A DNA stretch of 64,000 nucleotides, taken from positions 1-64,000 of the forward strand of contig CBDAPE010000010.1 in NCBI GenBank assembly GCA_965198325.1. Direction: 5' to 3'. Shown here in pieces: positions 1 to 8,802 of the stretch. The notes beneath the pieces are model-generated. The model was not told the DNA's origin. It made no database searches and worked only from the letters and a program-made list of their open reading frames with translations. Made by a program: the position numbers and the translations under genes. This DNA is from CBDAPE01 sp965198325. Lineage in GTDB: Bacteria; Pseudomonadota; Alphaproteobacteria; UBA828; JAPUJA01. Numbering within the stretch: the first letter of the stretch is position 1; each line of letters starts with the position of its first letter.

Positions 1-265
1 ATCCCACAATCTCACCCGGCGTGTCGCGCACCGCCCGGCCCATCTGCCGGGTGATCTCGGGCGCGAGCTCGTCACTTCGCGAAACGATGTGATCGACCGC
101 TTTCCGACAGATTGCCGCGCGCTCGTCGAGCGGCACAGTCCGCCAGCCGGCTTGGGCTCCAACGGCACACGACAGCACGGCCTCGATCGCCGCCCCGTCG
201 GCCACCGGGCGCGCCGCAATCACGGCGCCATCGATAGGCGAATTTGTTCTCTGGATATCTCCCAT
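1..265 (-). CDS. NAD(P)-dependent aldehyde dehydrogenase, N-terminal part (runs off the window)
   Basis: Only the first 88 residues are inside the window. The ATG at 265 opens with MGDIQRTNSPIDGAV, and the SPIDG turn followed by a basic, Ala-rich helix and a WR/ER segment (GWRTVPLDERAAICRKAVD) is the usual start of the aldehyde dehydrogenase superfamily. The catalytic Cys and the Rossmann fold lie beyond the edge, so substrate cannot be assigned. It sits 26 bp downstream of the glutamine amidotransferase on the same strand, and a glutamine-synthetase-like gene lies nearby. That recalls the PuuC/PuuD/PuuA set of gamma-glutamylated putrescine breakdown, in which this enzyme would oxidise a gamma-glutamyl aminoaldehyde. 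The pathway assignment is inference. Confidence 0.85.
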   Translation of the reverse strand, partial: MGDIQRTNSPIDGAVIAARPVADGAAIEAVLSCAVGAQAGWRTVPLDERAAICRKAVDHIVSRSDELAPEITRQMGRAVRDTPGEIVG

Positions 266-291
266 GTCTCGATCCTCTTGTTCTCGTGCCG

Positions 292-1023
292 TTATGGCGC
301 GGCGTTTTCGGCGATCAGTGCGGCCCAGCGATCGCCCACCACATCCGCGAAGGCCAGCGCATCGTCGAGATGGCGGCTCATGTCCTCCTCGGCTCCCTCG
401 ATCAGTGCCTGGCCCCGTCTCTCGCCCAGATGCTCGATAACCCGCTGCTTCGGTCGGGCGAGCCAACCCCGGATGATTTCGGCGGTGGCCTCGAGATGGC
501 ACTGGAAGCCGTAAGTCGTCCGGCCGATGCGATAGGTATGATTCGGGACTTGGGGTGTTGTCATCAGCAGCTCCGCTTGCTCGGGCAGCTCGAAGGTATC
601 CGAGTGATGGACGAAGATTCGCTGGACTGGCTCGATGCCCTCCAGGAGCGGGTCGGTCTGTCCCGCCTCGGTGATTCTTAGGGGTCTGAAGCCGAACTGG
701 AATTCCACGGCGGGGATCACCGGTTTGCCGAATGCCCGGGCGACGATCTGGCTGCCGAGACAGATACCCATGATGGGCTTCGCCTCGGCGTGATAGTGAC
801 GAACAAGCTCGAACGTCGGCGCGAAGACATGATCGTAGGCCGGATCGGCAACGCTCATGGGCCCGCCCAGCACGAGAAGTGCATCGAAATCGCCGGCGGC
901 GGACGAGCGCGCGTCGCCGTCGGCTGGGTTGATCTGAACGCAGATCCCGCCCCGCCGCTCGATACGCTCGCCGATCCGGCCGGGCGGCGAGACGGCGTTG
1001 CTCATGACGGTCAAAATGCGCAT
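292..1023 (-). CDS. Class I glutamine amidotransferase-like hydrolase
   Basis: The 243-residue protein has the class I GATase layout. The nucleophile elbow is MGICLGSQIVARAFGK (the Cys is the catalytic residue) and the C-terminal His-x-Glu pair lies in FQCHLEATAEII. Near the N-terminus a LLVLGGPMSV strand supplies the oxyanion region. I chose the ATG at 1023 (MRILTVMSN) because family members begin at this strand; an upstream in-frame start at 1080 would add a non-conserved tail. It is a free-standing amidotransferase of the GMP-synthase-like or PuuD-like type. With the downstream aldehyde dehydrogenase and the divergent glutamine-synthetase homologue, removal of a gamma-glutamyl group from an amide is a plausible job (inference). 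Confidence 0.85.
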   Translation of the reverse strand: MRILTVMSNAVSPPGRIGERIERRGGICVQINPADGDARSSAAGDFDALLVLGGPMSVADPAYDHVFAPTFELVRHYHAEAKPIMGICLGSQIVARAFGKPVIPAVEFQFGFRPLRITEAGQTDPLLEGIEPVQRIFVHHSDTFELPEQAELLMTTPQVPNHTYRIGRTTYGFQCHLEATAEIIRGWLARPKQRVIEHLGERRGQALIEGAEEDMSRHLDDALAFADVVGDRWAALIAENAAP

Positions 1024-1095
1024 AGTGACGCTCGGATTGATGGTCCCGGTGATCGTCGCTGTCACGGCGAACGGAAGCATTGACCCATGGACAAT

Positions 1096-1114
1096 TGGTC
1101 TACATCATAGACCA
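1096..1114. promoter_or_regulatory. Inverted repeat, probable operator in a divergent promoter region
   Basis: A perfect 7-bp inverted repeat, TGGTCTA and TAGACCA, is separated by CATCA. It lies in the 210-bp gap between the divergent amidotransferase and cupin genes. TGGT...ACCA arms of this spacing resemble sites used by GntR/FadR-type regulators, but no such regulator gene is present in the window, so its binder is unknown. Confidence 0.5.
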
Positions 1115-1234
1115 TGATTGAGTCCGAAAGCGCAACCGGAATTTAGCGGCGGCAAACGCCGTTTGGCGCAAGCGGGGCTACAGCCGGGTAAGAACGATTA
1201 ATCCAGTCAGGTTTCCGGGGAAGGAAACAACGAC

Positions 1235-1750
1235 ATGACTGACAACGAATTCGTCCGCCGCAACATCAAGCAGGACTTATCCTACGGGGTTCCGGGTGAA
1301 GTGGCCATGATGGCCGAGCCCGAGGACGAGCACTACTGGGTCGATGACGGCCACGGTCTTTCTATGCGCCCGCTTTGGATCAACCCGACCAGCGGATCAC
1401 GGGTTTCAATGATCCGATTGAGGCGAAACGGCGTGGTTGGCCGGCATCGCCACCCGGATCCGGTCCATGGCTATGTCATCAAAGGCGAGTGGTATTACCT
1501 CGAGCACGATTGGGTTGCGAAGCCCGGGATGTACATTTACGAACCGCCAGGCGACATTCACACGCTCGTGGTCCCCGACCATGTCGAAGAGACCATGTCG
1601 ATCTTCCAGTGCAACGGCGCGGTTCTCTATCTGGACGATGATGACAACGTCATTGATTACGACGATGTCTACACGGTCATCGAGCAGTGCCGGGCCCATT
1701 ACGAAAAGGTCGGCATCGGCGCCGACTATGTGGATACGCTAATCCGGTAA
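1235..1750 (+). CDS. Cupin-domain protein, 2,4'-dihydroxyacetophenone dioxygenase/ChrR-like family
   Basis: The 171-residue protein has a single cupin barrel. The first motif is GRHRHPDPVHGYVIKGEWYY (two metal-ligand His, then the G of the HxH...E turn) and the second is PPGDIHTLVVPDHVEE with another His. This spacing and the closing YIYEPPGDIHT segment match ring-cleaving or metal-binding cupins related to 2,4'-dihydroxyacetophenone dioxygenase. AAGGAAA lies just upstream of the ATG. The gene is followed after 93 bp by the glutamine-synthetase homologue on the same strand. It probably binds Fe or another divalent metal; the reaction is not predictable from sequence alone. Confidence 0.7.
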   Translation: MTDNEFVRRNIKQDLSYGVPGEVAMMAEPEDEHYWVDDGHGLSMRPLWINPTSGSRVSMIRLRRNGVVGRHRHPDPVHGYVIKGEWYYLEHDWVAKPGMYIYEPPGDIHTLVVPDHVEETMSIFQCNGAVLYLDDDDNVIDYDDVYTVIEQCRAHYEKVGIGADYVDTLIR

Positions 1751-1843
1751 CCGATAGGGAGTATTCGACCGGAGATCGCGACGACAGGACCCGATTGGAA
1801 CGGCGGCGGCGCCTGCCCACGATAGACAGGGAGAGCAACCATC

Positions 1844-3232
1844 ATGGCAAAACGGGATTCGAGCGATGCCCGCGCGGCGCACTACAAGAAGGCGCAGGCG
1901 GACATGGCCGCCAAGGGTGTGAAATATATCCAGGCGGAAGTGCCCGACATCGACGGGATGCTGCGGGGCAAGATCCTCAGCCCGAAGAAGGCGCTCTCGC
2001 CCACAGGCAGCTCCCACTGCGTCATCCAGTACGGCATGTCGCCCCAGGATAACCTGATCATGACGCCGTTGGGTTCGTTCGAGAACGGGTTTCCCGACTT
2101 CGTGGCGCTCTCCGACCTCGATACGCTGGTGCACTGGCCCTGGGCGCCCGAATACGCGTCGGTGTTCAACGATATGTACGACGCGGAGAGTCGCAAGCCT
2201 TGTGGCGTCTCACCCCGCGAGGTTCTCCGGCGGGTCGAACGCAAGGCAAAACGCATGGGCTTTCAGCCCCGCTGTTCCGTGGAATACGAAGCGGTAGTCC
2301 TGCAGGCCGACCCTGAAGCGAGCGGCGAGGGCCGCTTCACCGATCTCAAGCCCGTGAGCACGACTCTCAACGCCTACAGCCTGACCCGCATCCCCGACCT
2401 ACGCGAATTGATGGAGGAGTTCCTGTCCCGAATGGCCGGTATCGGGGTCGACATCGAAGCGTTCCACACGGAGAAGGGACCGGGCCAGTTCGAATTCGCG
2501 ATACCCCACTACCCCTCTCTCGAGGCCGCCGACAAGGCGATCCGGGCAAAGTTCTATCTCAAGCAGCTCTGCGCCGAACTGGGTCTGGCCATCACGTTCA
2601 TGTCCAAGTGGAGCTTGGACGAAGTGGGCACTGGCGGACATGTGCATCAGAGCCTGTGGAAGAACGCCAAGCCGGTGTTTTCGCGTGGCCGGCCCGGCAG
2701 CTTCTCGACCATCGGCAAGCAGTATGTCGCCGGCATGATCCATTGCATGCGCGAGCTCACCGCGCTCTACAATCCGAACATCAATTCCTACCGGCGCCGG
2801 GCGAGCCAGGACTGGTGCCCGGAGAACGCCTCCTGGGGCTGGGACAACCGCAGCGCGGCGCTGCGCGTAATTACCCAGCCGACGGCGGCGAGCGCGCGGA
2901 TCGAGACGCGGCAGCCGGGAGGCGAAACCAACCCGTATTTGAGCATCGCCGTGGGTCTCGCCAGCGGTCTCTACGGCATCGAAAATGAGCTCAAGCTGAT
3001 GCCCGCCGCCGAGCGCGATGCCGGGACCGATCCCCGGTTCGACAGGCTACCCCTCGATCTGAACGAGGCCACCGACTGCCTGCGTGCCTCGAAGCTCGCT
3101 CCCCGGATGTTCGGTGCCGACTTCATTGAGCATTTTCTGATCACCCGCGACTACGAGTGGCAGCTCTGGAAGGACTGGCTCGCAAACAACGTGACCGACT
3201 TCGAACTCCGTCGATACTTCTTTACGGCCTGA
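1844..3232 (+). CDS. Glutamine synthetase-family gamma-glutamyl-amine ligase (PuuA/GMAS-like)
   Basis: The 462-residue protein has the whole catalytic domain of the glutamine synthetase superfamily. The signature region includes GGHVHQSLW (residues about 266-274), NPNINSYRRR and the NRSAALRVI loop. The N-terminal beta-grasp begins at KYIQAEVPDIDGMLRGK. The length and the DIDGMLRGK start are typical of the GlnT/PuuA branch, which joins glutamate to an amine such as putrescine, methylamine or an aniline using ATP, rather than of GlnA. GGGAG is placed before the ATG. The neighbouring aldehyde dehydrogenase and amidotransferase support amine catabolism through gamma-glutamylation. The DMFase operon nearby would release dimethylamine, but linking the two is speculation. 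Confidence 0.85.
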   Translation: MAKRDSSDARAAHYKKAQADMAAKGVKYIQAEVPDIDGMLRGKILSPKKALSPTGSSHCVIQYGMSPQDNLIMTPLGSFENGFPDFVALSDLDTLVHWPWAPEYASVFNDMYDAESRKPCGVSPREVLRRVERKAKRMGFQPRCSVEYEAVVLQADPEASGEGRFTDLKPVSTTLNAYSLTRIPDLRELMEEFLSRMAGIGVDIEAFHTEKGPGQFEFAIPHYPSLEAADKAIRAKFYLKQLCAELGLAITFMSKWSLDEVGTGGHVHQSLWKNAKPVFSRGRPGSFSTIGKQYVAGMIHCMRELTALYNPNINSYRRRASQDWCPENASWGWDNRSAALRVITQPTAASARIETRQPGGETNPYLSIAVGLASGLYGIENELKLMPAAERDAGTDPRFDRLPLDLNEATDCLRASKLAPRMFGADFIEHFLITRDYEWQLWKDWLANNVTDFELRRYFFTA

Positions 3233-3289
3233 CAGTTTACGAGACGCACGCGGTTCGGTGAAACTGACCTGAAGGGTCGGGTCGAATTG

Positions 3290-4177
3290 CTAGGAGGCGA
3301 GACAGGCCCGCCGGACGCGATCGTTCACCAGGTCCGGCGTCTCGCACATCATGAAATGCCCCGCATCGGGGACATATTCGAGGGTGAAATTCGTGTACCA
3401 GGAGGGGATAAGATCGGTCCAGCGCGCCGGGATACAAGGATCCGCCATGCCTTGCAGGAATGTCATGGGGCAGGACGAAATCGTGTAGTCGAGGTCTGTC
3501 CAGGTTTTCCGCTGGCCCGAGCGATAAAAATTGAAGCCGCCCTGGATATTGCCCGGTTTCATGTAGTTGTCGGTGTAGACCTCGAGTTCTTCGTCGCTGA
3601 ACAACGCCGGGTCGGACGACCAGTGCGACAGGAAATGCGCAAAGTAGCTCCGGCAGTCGGCTCTGCTGGAGCCGACCAGCTCGACCGCCATGTCGAGCTG
3701 GTGGAACTTCGCATACCAGGATTCCGAGAAATGTTCGGCACTCATGTAGCGCGTGTCGAAGCCCGGGACGATCGGATCCATGACGACGGCGCGCTCGACC
3801 CGCTCGCGGTATTTGCGCGCGAACTTGTGGATTACGATGGCCGCGTAATCATGCCCGACCAGTGTCGCCCGCTCGACATTCAGGTGATCGAGCAGGTTCG
3901 CCAGATCGTCGGTCGCGACCAGGGTTCCATAGAGATCGATGTTCGAGAGGTCTGGCTTCTCGGAATCGCCGAACCCCCTCATGTCTGGAACGATCACGTC
4001 GAAATCCGCGGCCAGCGGTCCGATATTCTTGCGCCACTCCCACCAGAACCCTGGCCAGCCATGCATGAGAATCACTGGCTCGCCTTGTCCCTCACGAACA
4101 TAGTGCAGGCGGATCGATCCGAGATCGGCGGTATGGTGGTCGAAATCGTCAGGCAGTCGTATCGTCATCGAAATCAT
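3290..4177 (-). CDS. Alpha/beta hydrolase, epoxide hydrolase/haloacid-dehalogenase-like
   Basis: The 295-residue protein shows the alpha/beta hydrolase core. HGWPGFWWEWRKN gives the HGxP oxyanion motif, VPDMRGFGDSEKP follows, and the nucleophile elbow GHDYAA carries Asp in place of Ser. The catalytic His is in DAGHFMMCETPDLV near the C-terminus. An Asp nucleophile with HGxP is diagnostic of the epoxide hydrolase and fluoroacetate dehalogenase branch. It is convergent with the glutamine-synthetase homologue (57 bp between stops). A second start at 4168 (MTIRLPDDF) is equally possible. The substrate is unknown. Confidence 0.8.
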   Translation of the reverse strand: MISMTIRLPDDFDHHTADLGSIRLHYVREGQGEPVILMHGWPGFWWEWRKNIGPLAADFDVIVPDMRGFGDSEKPDLSNIDLYGTLVATDDLANLLDHLNVERATLVGHDYAAIVIHKFARKYRERVERAVVMDPIVPGFDTRYMSAEHFSESWYAKFHQLDMAVELVGSSRADCRSYFAHFLSHWSSDPALFSDEELEVYTDNYMKPGNIQGGFNFYRSGQRKTWTDLDYTISSCPMTFLQGMADPCIPARWTDLIPSWYTNFTLEYVPDAGHFMMCETPDLVNDRVRRACLAS

Positions 4178-4307
4178 CCGACTCGTGGATTAACGCAACG
4201 AAGGAGATCTTTCCCCCCATCTATCATGACTCGAAATTACGGTTGCGTGGTATGCAGTAACGGAAATGATCGACCGAGGGCAATTTTACCGGGTGGAGGT
4301 ACAGGAA

Positions 4308-5063
4308 ATGGGAGACACAGTTCTCAGCAGTCTGGACGGCGACATTCGGCGAATTACGCTCAATCGGCCCGATCGCCTCAATGCGGTCAACGAAGAGCTC
4401 CTGCTCGATATGCTCGCGGTTCTTCGAGAGGCGGAGGCCGATGCCCGGACGCGGGTAATCGTCCTATGCGGTGCGGGCCGCGCCTTTTGCTCCGGCGACG
4501 ACCTCAAGGATTTCGATCAACAGGTCACGGGCGAACGCGAGGTGCGAGCCTATCTCGAGCTGTTCCAGGAGGTTACCCGCGTCATCCTCCACGGCGACAA
4601 GATGGTAATCGGTGCGATTCACGGTTGGGCCGTGGGCGGCGCTCTCGAATGGGTCATTAATCTCGATTTCACGATCTTCGGCGAAGGCACGCGCTGCTTC
4701 TTTCCCGAAGTTTCATTGGGGCTTTTCGTCACCGGTGCCGTGACCACGTTGCTGACCAAGCAGATCGGACCCCAGAGAACGAAAGATCTGATCATGTTCG
4801 GCGAAAAGTTCGACGCGGCCACGGCGAAGGACCTCGGAATCGCATGGAAGGTCGTGCCCGACGATGCCGTCCTCGACAGTGCAACCGAACTGGCACATCG
4901 AATCGCCGCCCTGCCCGAAGGCTCGGTCCGCGACCTCAAGCGGGTCATCAACCGCGCCTATCACCTCGATGCGGACGGTGCCATGGCGCTTGAGGCCGAC
5001 GCCGCGGTTCGCGGGTTTCAGGACCCCGAAAGTGCGGAACGCGCTGCGCAATTCGGCAACTAG
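4308..5063 (+). CDS. Enoyl-CoA hydratase/isomerase family protein
   Basis: The 251-residue crotonase-fold protein has the ITLNRPDRLNAVNEELL start, the first oxyanion-hole strand GAGRAFCSGDDLKDF, and the second loop GWAVGGALEWVINLDFTIF. The C-terminal helices read ALPEGSVRDLKRVINRAYHLD. In the second loop the usual Gly-Gly oxyanion hole is kept, but the acid residues of true enoyl-CoA hydratases are not obvious, so a related CoA-ester reaction is possible. The ATG at 4308 follows GGAGG at the right distance; the longer in-frame start at 4266 lacks one. It is convergent with the DMFase operon across a strong hairpin. Confidence 0.85.
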   Translation: MGDTVLSSLDGDIRRITLNRPDRLNAVNEELLLDMLAVLREAEADARTRVIVLCGAGRAFCSGDDLKDFDQQVTGEREVRAYLELFQEVTRVILHGDKMVIGAIHGWAVGGALEWVINLDFTIFGEGTRCFFPEVSLGLFVTGAVTTLLTKQIGPQRTKDLIMFGEKFDAATAKDLGIAWKVVPDDAVLDSATELAHRIAALPEGSVRDLKRVINRAYHLDADGAMALEADAAVRGFQDPESAERAAQFGN

Positions 5064-5123
5064 CCGGCCACGCCACCAATCAGTAGCTGGAGGCTCAGTT
5101 CGTGTGCCGTGGAAATATTCGCC

Positions 5124-5155
5124 AAAGGCGGCTGCGCGCCCCCGCAACCGCCTTT
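5124..5155. terminator. Bidirectional intrinsic terminator-like hairpin
   Basis: A perfect 8-bp inverted repeat (AAAGGCGG ... CCGCCTTT) with a 16-base GC-rich spacer lies between the stop of the enoyl-CoA hydratase and the end of the convergent DMFase operon. The stem ends in AAA/TTT on both strands, as expected for a shared terminator of convergent transcripts. Confidence 0.6.
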
Positions 5156-5164
5156 ACCGCCTCA

Positions 5165-5500
5165 CTAATCGATTTCGAACCCTGCATATCGTTGCCAACG
5201 CCGCCGAAAAATCTCGCGCTCGCCGTCCTCGAACTTCGAGAATCGGACATCGGGAAACATCGTAACCGGATTTCTTGGGCCGTTCATCTGGCCGAGCACC
5301 CATTCCCGATGAGGGCGAACGCAGACAAGCACATAGCGGTCTTCCTGAGTTTCGCCACGAAACCGGTTGAGAAGGCGCCGTAGCGCTGGGCTATGGCGGC
5401 CGATAGGAGTCTCATCGAATTCGGCGACGAGATCCCGATCTTCCTTGGTAACCCGATACGCCGAAACAGGTGATGTGTTCTTCGTGTTTTCAACCGTCAT
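5165..5500 (-). CDS. dmfA1: N,N-dimethylformamidase small (alpha) subunit
   Basis: A 111-residue protein lies directly downstream of the DMFase large subunit. It is charged and aromatic-rich, with the core YVLVCVRPHREWVLGQM followed by a C-terminal FRRRWQRYAGFEID. The size (known small subunits are about 130 residues), the HREW-LG motif as I remember it from characterised DMFases, and the position next to the large subunit all point to the same enzyme. The alpha subunit binds around the large subunit and is needed for the active oligomer. In characterised operons the small-subunit gene comes first; here it comes second, 127 bp after the large one. Confidence 0.75.
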   Translation of the reverse strand: MTVENTKNTSPVSAYRVTKEDRDLVAEFDETPIGRHSPALRRLLNRFRGETQEDRYVLVCVRPHREWVLGQMNGPRNPVTMFPDVRFSKFEDGEREIFRRRWQRYAGFEID

Positions 5501-5627
5501 AGCTATGACCCCATCTGTTTTGCCGTCGATTCGCCCTCTAAGCCTGCCTTGTCATAATTAGCCCCGTCGGATCGACGATATGAACTCCCTTGATAACGCG
5601 TCTCGATCCACCCAGGTCCGTGTCGAT

Positions 5628-7910
5628 TTAATCGAACGAGAACACCTCCGGATCGAGAAACCGGTTCAACACATTCGCCGTCAATCGAGACACGTTGTTA
5701 TCGTAGCTGTTGTGCGAAAGGCTGCCGGACCATGCGATGGAGCCGGTCGAAAACACGGCTCCACCTTTCGGCGTCTCGAAGAAAACCATATCCGCCCGAA
5801 CGAGCGAGTTCTCCTGACCTCCAGTACCCGGATAATTGAAATCGAGTTCGTCGGCGCAAAGCTGATACGAGTCGCTGTGATTCTCCGAGGACGCCACGCG
5901 AAGGACATGGTGCGGGGTTCCGAGATCGGGATCGCAGATGTCAAGTTCCAGGCCGGCCGCGCCCCCGCCGATCAAACCGAAGTCGCCGATAATCTCGTCG
6001 GCGTCCATGCCTTCAAAGATAAACCGAACACGCGGATCGTCGCTTTCCGGCGTCCGCCGGTAATGGCTCGAGATATCAAAACCCTGCGAGGCAAACCCCA
6101 CGCCCGTCATCACCTGAGGAGCATAATGTCCCAATCCTCTCCAAATGCCACTGCGCTCGCCGACAAAACTGAAATAATGCTCGCCATTCCAAGCCTGCCC
6201 AGCGCAATTGTCCCATCTACACTCGATGACGCCGGGCATATTTGGATCGTAGGCGATTCGCAAATAGAACGTGTTGCCACCGAGGTTCATAATCCGACCG
6301 CCGATGGAGGAATAATCGTAGAGCGAATCCCAAATTTCGCTGCTGACATATTCGGGATGCGTGCCGGTAATCACAACTTGGTATCGACGGAGCACATCGA
6401 GGCCTTCGTTGTGGACATCTTCGTCGGTCAATACGTCGTAGCGGAATCCGGATTCTTCGAGCCAGTCGACGATATGGGTGTCGGCGTTAAATCCCCAGAG
6501 CGACGAACCTCGTCCACCGAGTGTGCTTTGAGCCTTTGGACGCATATTGAGCACCGGGCGCAAACGGCTCGAGTAATAGACGGGACTCCCGTCGAGATGG
6601 AGGTCATAAAAACACAGTCCATATTCCCGACGCTCGTTCAGAAACTGCTGGTAGGGATGAAGCTCAACCGCGTGATAACGCACCAACTCGGTATCCCATG
6701 CGTCTGTGGCCATATGTTCATTGGCGTACGCCATATGAGTTGCTGACGGGAGGATGAACGCTATCTCGGCTTCATTTCCATCGATCGGTCGAACAACGAA
6801 CGGGACGAATTCCTCGCTGGTGTCGGCCGACAAACGAACGCAATAAAGACCGCTCTTGGTGTCGTCGGGCACAGTCAGCTCGAAATCGCACTTCCAATCT
6901 GCGTCGTACACGTCGTCTTCGTGAAAGTGAACCGCGCCATACGTCTCCGGAGCATGGCGCCAGCAGAATTCCTTGCCGCTCCAGTTATGACCCGTCACGG
7001 CTCTCGCCGGAATATTGACGGTGCGCCCGTTGAGTCGATTTTCGGAAACATCGACGATTTTGTCAGTGCCAATTCCTTGGGAAAAGTCCCAGATCCCAAT
7101 CACCTTGTTTCGCACGACACTGGTCAACGGCGACGATTGCAAAGTCTTCATTTCGTCCAGAGTAAGAACGTCCCCGGACAGCCGTGGCGCGTCTATCTTT
7201 CCGTTGAAATGGCTGTCGCCGACAATCTCACCGCGTGAACTGCTCGCGCAGAATGCCGCCATCATCAGTGGAACACCGTTGGACGAAATCGGATCTGCGA
7301 TGCCGGTGGTCTGGGCGCTACCCACTCCCCTAGAAAGATCTCTATTCCGAACGGGTTCCTGACAAACTTCGAGACTGCCGGTTTTCGAATTGTAGATTCC
7401 AGCCACGAAGTACCATTCGTTTGACAACAAGAGGGTATCTGCCGATACCTCGTGTGTGGCTCCACTTCCATCGCCGATCTTGAAGGCCGTGCAGCCTTTC
7501 TCGTCGATATAAAGGGCGAAGCCCGTCTGCTCGCCAGAGCACCATTTGGTGATGAGGCCTTGCTTGCCGCGCTTGGGGGTCGTCGGAAAAATGAACGCCT
7601 GGACCGTACAGCCTGCAATTTGCTCAAGCGCTCGACTGGATTCGATGACGATGTACGAACCGGCGTGAATCTCCTGGTGACGCCCCGGAAAGGACTTGGA
7701 CAAACCCATCTCGACGGGGGTTGCCTTGTAGCCGGGTCCCTCGGGGTTTTCGTCGCCGCAAATCAATCGGAGAGACTGTGCCTCGTAGCGTTCAGCCCCT
7801 TCGCAATTGACGAAAATTTTGAGGGTTTCTTGCGGCCGAACACTCAAACGATCGCCGTAGGCGGTCAAATTGAGCGATCCCAATTTTTTGTCGCTATCAC
7901 CGTAGGCCAT
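5628..7910 (-). CDS. dmfA2: N,N-dimethylformamidase large (beta) subunit
   Basis: The 760-residue protein matches the DMFase large subunit in length (about 762 in Paracoccus/Alcaligenes). It hydrolyses N,N-dimethylformamide and related amides to an amine and formate at a mononuclear iron with an unusual two-Tyr, one-carboxylate ligand set. From memory of the Paracoccus structure the key residues are Tyr399, Tyr440, His519 and Glu521. Here the matching sites appear to be Tyr395 (SATHMAYANEH), Tyr435 (GLCFYDLHLDG), His518 and Glu520 (GTHPEYVS). A LamG-like beta-sandwich occupies roughly residues 85-255. The start at 7910 is set by GGGGGAA six bases upstream; a TTG at 7937 would add nine residues without a good site. 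It is the fourth gene of an importer operon. Confidence 0.88.
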   Translation of the reverse strand: MAYGDSDKKLGSLNLTAYGDRLSVRPQETLKIFVNCEGAERYEAQSLRLICGDENPEGPGYKATPVEMGLSKSFPGRHQEIHAGSYIVIESSRALEQIAGCTVQAFIFPTTPKRGKQGLITKWCSGEQTGFALYIDEKGCTAFKIGDGSGATHEVSADTLLLSNEWYFVAGIYNSKTGSLEVCQEPVRNRDLSRGVGSAQTTGIADPISSNGVPLMMAAFCASSSRGEIVGDSHFNGKIDAPRLSGDVLTLDEMKTLQSSPLTSVVRNKVIGIWDFSQGIGTDKIVDVSENRLNGRTVNIPARAVTGHNWSGKEFCWRHAPETYGAVHFHEDDVYDADWKCDFELTVPDDTKSGLYCVRLSADTSEEFVPFVVRPIDGNEAEIAFILPSATHMAYANEHMATDAWDTELVRYHAVELHPYQQFLNERREYGLCFYDLHLDGSPVYYSSRLRPVLNMRPKAQSTLGGRGSSLWGFNADTHIVDWLEESGFRYDVLTDEDVHNEGLDVLRRYQVVITGTHPEYVSSEIWDSLYDYSSIGGRIMNLGGNTFYLRIAYDPNMPGVIECRWDNCAGQAWNGEHYFSFVGERSGIWRGLGHYAPQVMTGVGFASQGFDISSHYRRTPESDDPRVRFIFEGMDADEIIGDFGLIGGGAAGLELDICDPDLGTPHHVLRVASSENHSDSYQLCADELDFNYPGTGGQENSLVRADMVFFETPKGGAVFSTGSIAWSGSLSHNSYDNNVSRLTANVLNRFLDPEVFSFD

Positions 7911-7992
7911 CGATTCCCCCAATACATTCAATTCCAATCGCTGCCGTCAAAGCGGACGAACCACGTTAGACAAACAAACGCACCGAGTCGAA

Positions 7993-8799
7993 TTAACCGG
8001 ACCGGCGTCTCCTGAGACGGAAAAACACAATCTCGATGGTCAAAAACAAAATCGCCGATGCAGCAAACACGAACGTACCGACAGCGTTCGTTTGTGGATC
8101 CACTCCCCGTCGCAGCATGCTCCAAATTTCGACCGGCAACGTCACGTCAAAGCGGCTCAGAAGGAATGCGATGATAAATTCATCCCACGAAAACGTGATG
8201 GCTAATGCTAAAGCCGCGAGCAAAGCCGGTGCTATCGTCGGAAGTGTGATTCGGGAAATAACTTGCCATTCATTCGCACCGAGGTCCCGGGCCGCCCGTT
8301 CCAGGGCGATCTGGTGAGCACCGAGTTGGCTGTATATTACGGCAAATGTAAGTGGAACATTGATGACCACGTGGCCGATGCAGATCGTAAATAAGGATCG
8401 ATCAAGACCGACAAGATTGAAGGTCAAGAGAAGCCCGATACCGATAATGAGATATGAAACCAGCAGGGGCGCCATCAGTAGCCACTGAAATCCGCTCGAG
8501 AACGGTATCCGCCACCGTGCCAGCGCATAGGCGCCGAGAAACCCGAGTATGGTCGCAACGAAAGCTGAGGAAACGGCGACAATGACCGAATTTACCAAGG
8601 CCTCCATGAGGCGAAAATTGGCGAACAGCTCGTCGTACCACCGTATTGAAAACCCCTTGAAAGGCGGAAGCGCGAGTTTTCCATCCTGAAATGAAAAGAG
8701 GACAAGAACGATTACGGGGGTCAGGATGAACACATAGAAAATTGCCAGGTATACTCCGCCAAGCGCCGGAAAAAGCCTCGCTGTCGTTCTCGTTTTCAT
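7993..8799 (-). CDS. ABC transporter permease, PotC/spermidine-putrescine type
   Basis: The 268-residue membrane protein has about six hydrophobic segments. The permease EAA loop reads ALERAARDLGANEWQVISRITLP, where the cytoplasmic ATPase docks. The first helix (YLAIFYVFILTPVIVLVLFSF) and the FSIRWYDELFAN stretch are typical of PotC/PotI-like inner-membrane subunits. The ATG is three bases after the stop of the preceding permease gene (GAAGGATG), so the two are translationally linked. It is followed after 82 bp by the DMFase large subunit. Import of an amide, amine or polyamine-like solute is inferred from context. Confidence 0.9.
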   Translation of the reverse strand: MKTRTTARLFPALGGVYLAIFYVFILTPVIVLVLFSFQDGKLALPPFKGFSIRWYDELFANFRLMEALVNSVIVAVSSAFVATILGFLGAYALARWRIPFSSGFQWLLMAPLLVSYLIIGIGLLLTFNLVGLDRSLFTICIGHVVINVPLTFAVIYSQLGAHQIALERAARDLGANEWQVISRITLPTIAPALLAALALAITFSWDEFIIAFLLSRFDVTLPVEIWSMLRRGVDPQTNAVGTFVFAASAILFLTIEIVFFRLRRRRSG

Positions 8800-8802
8800 C
8801 CT

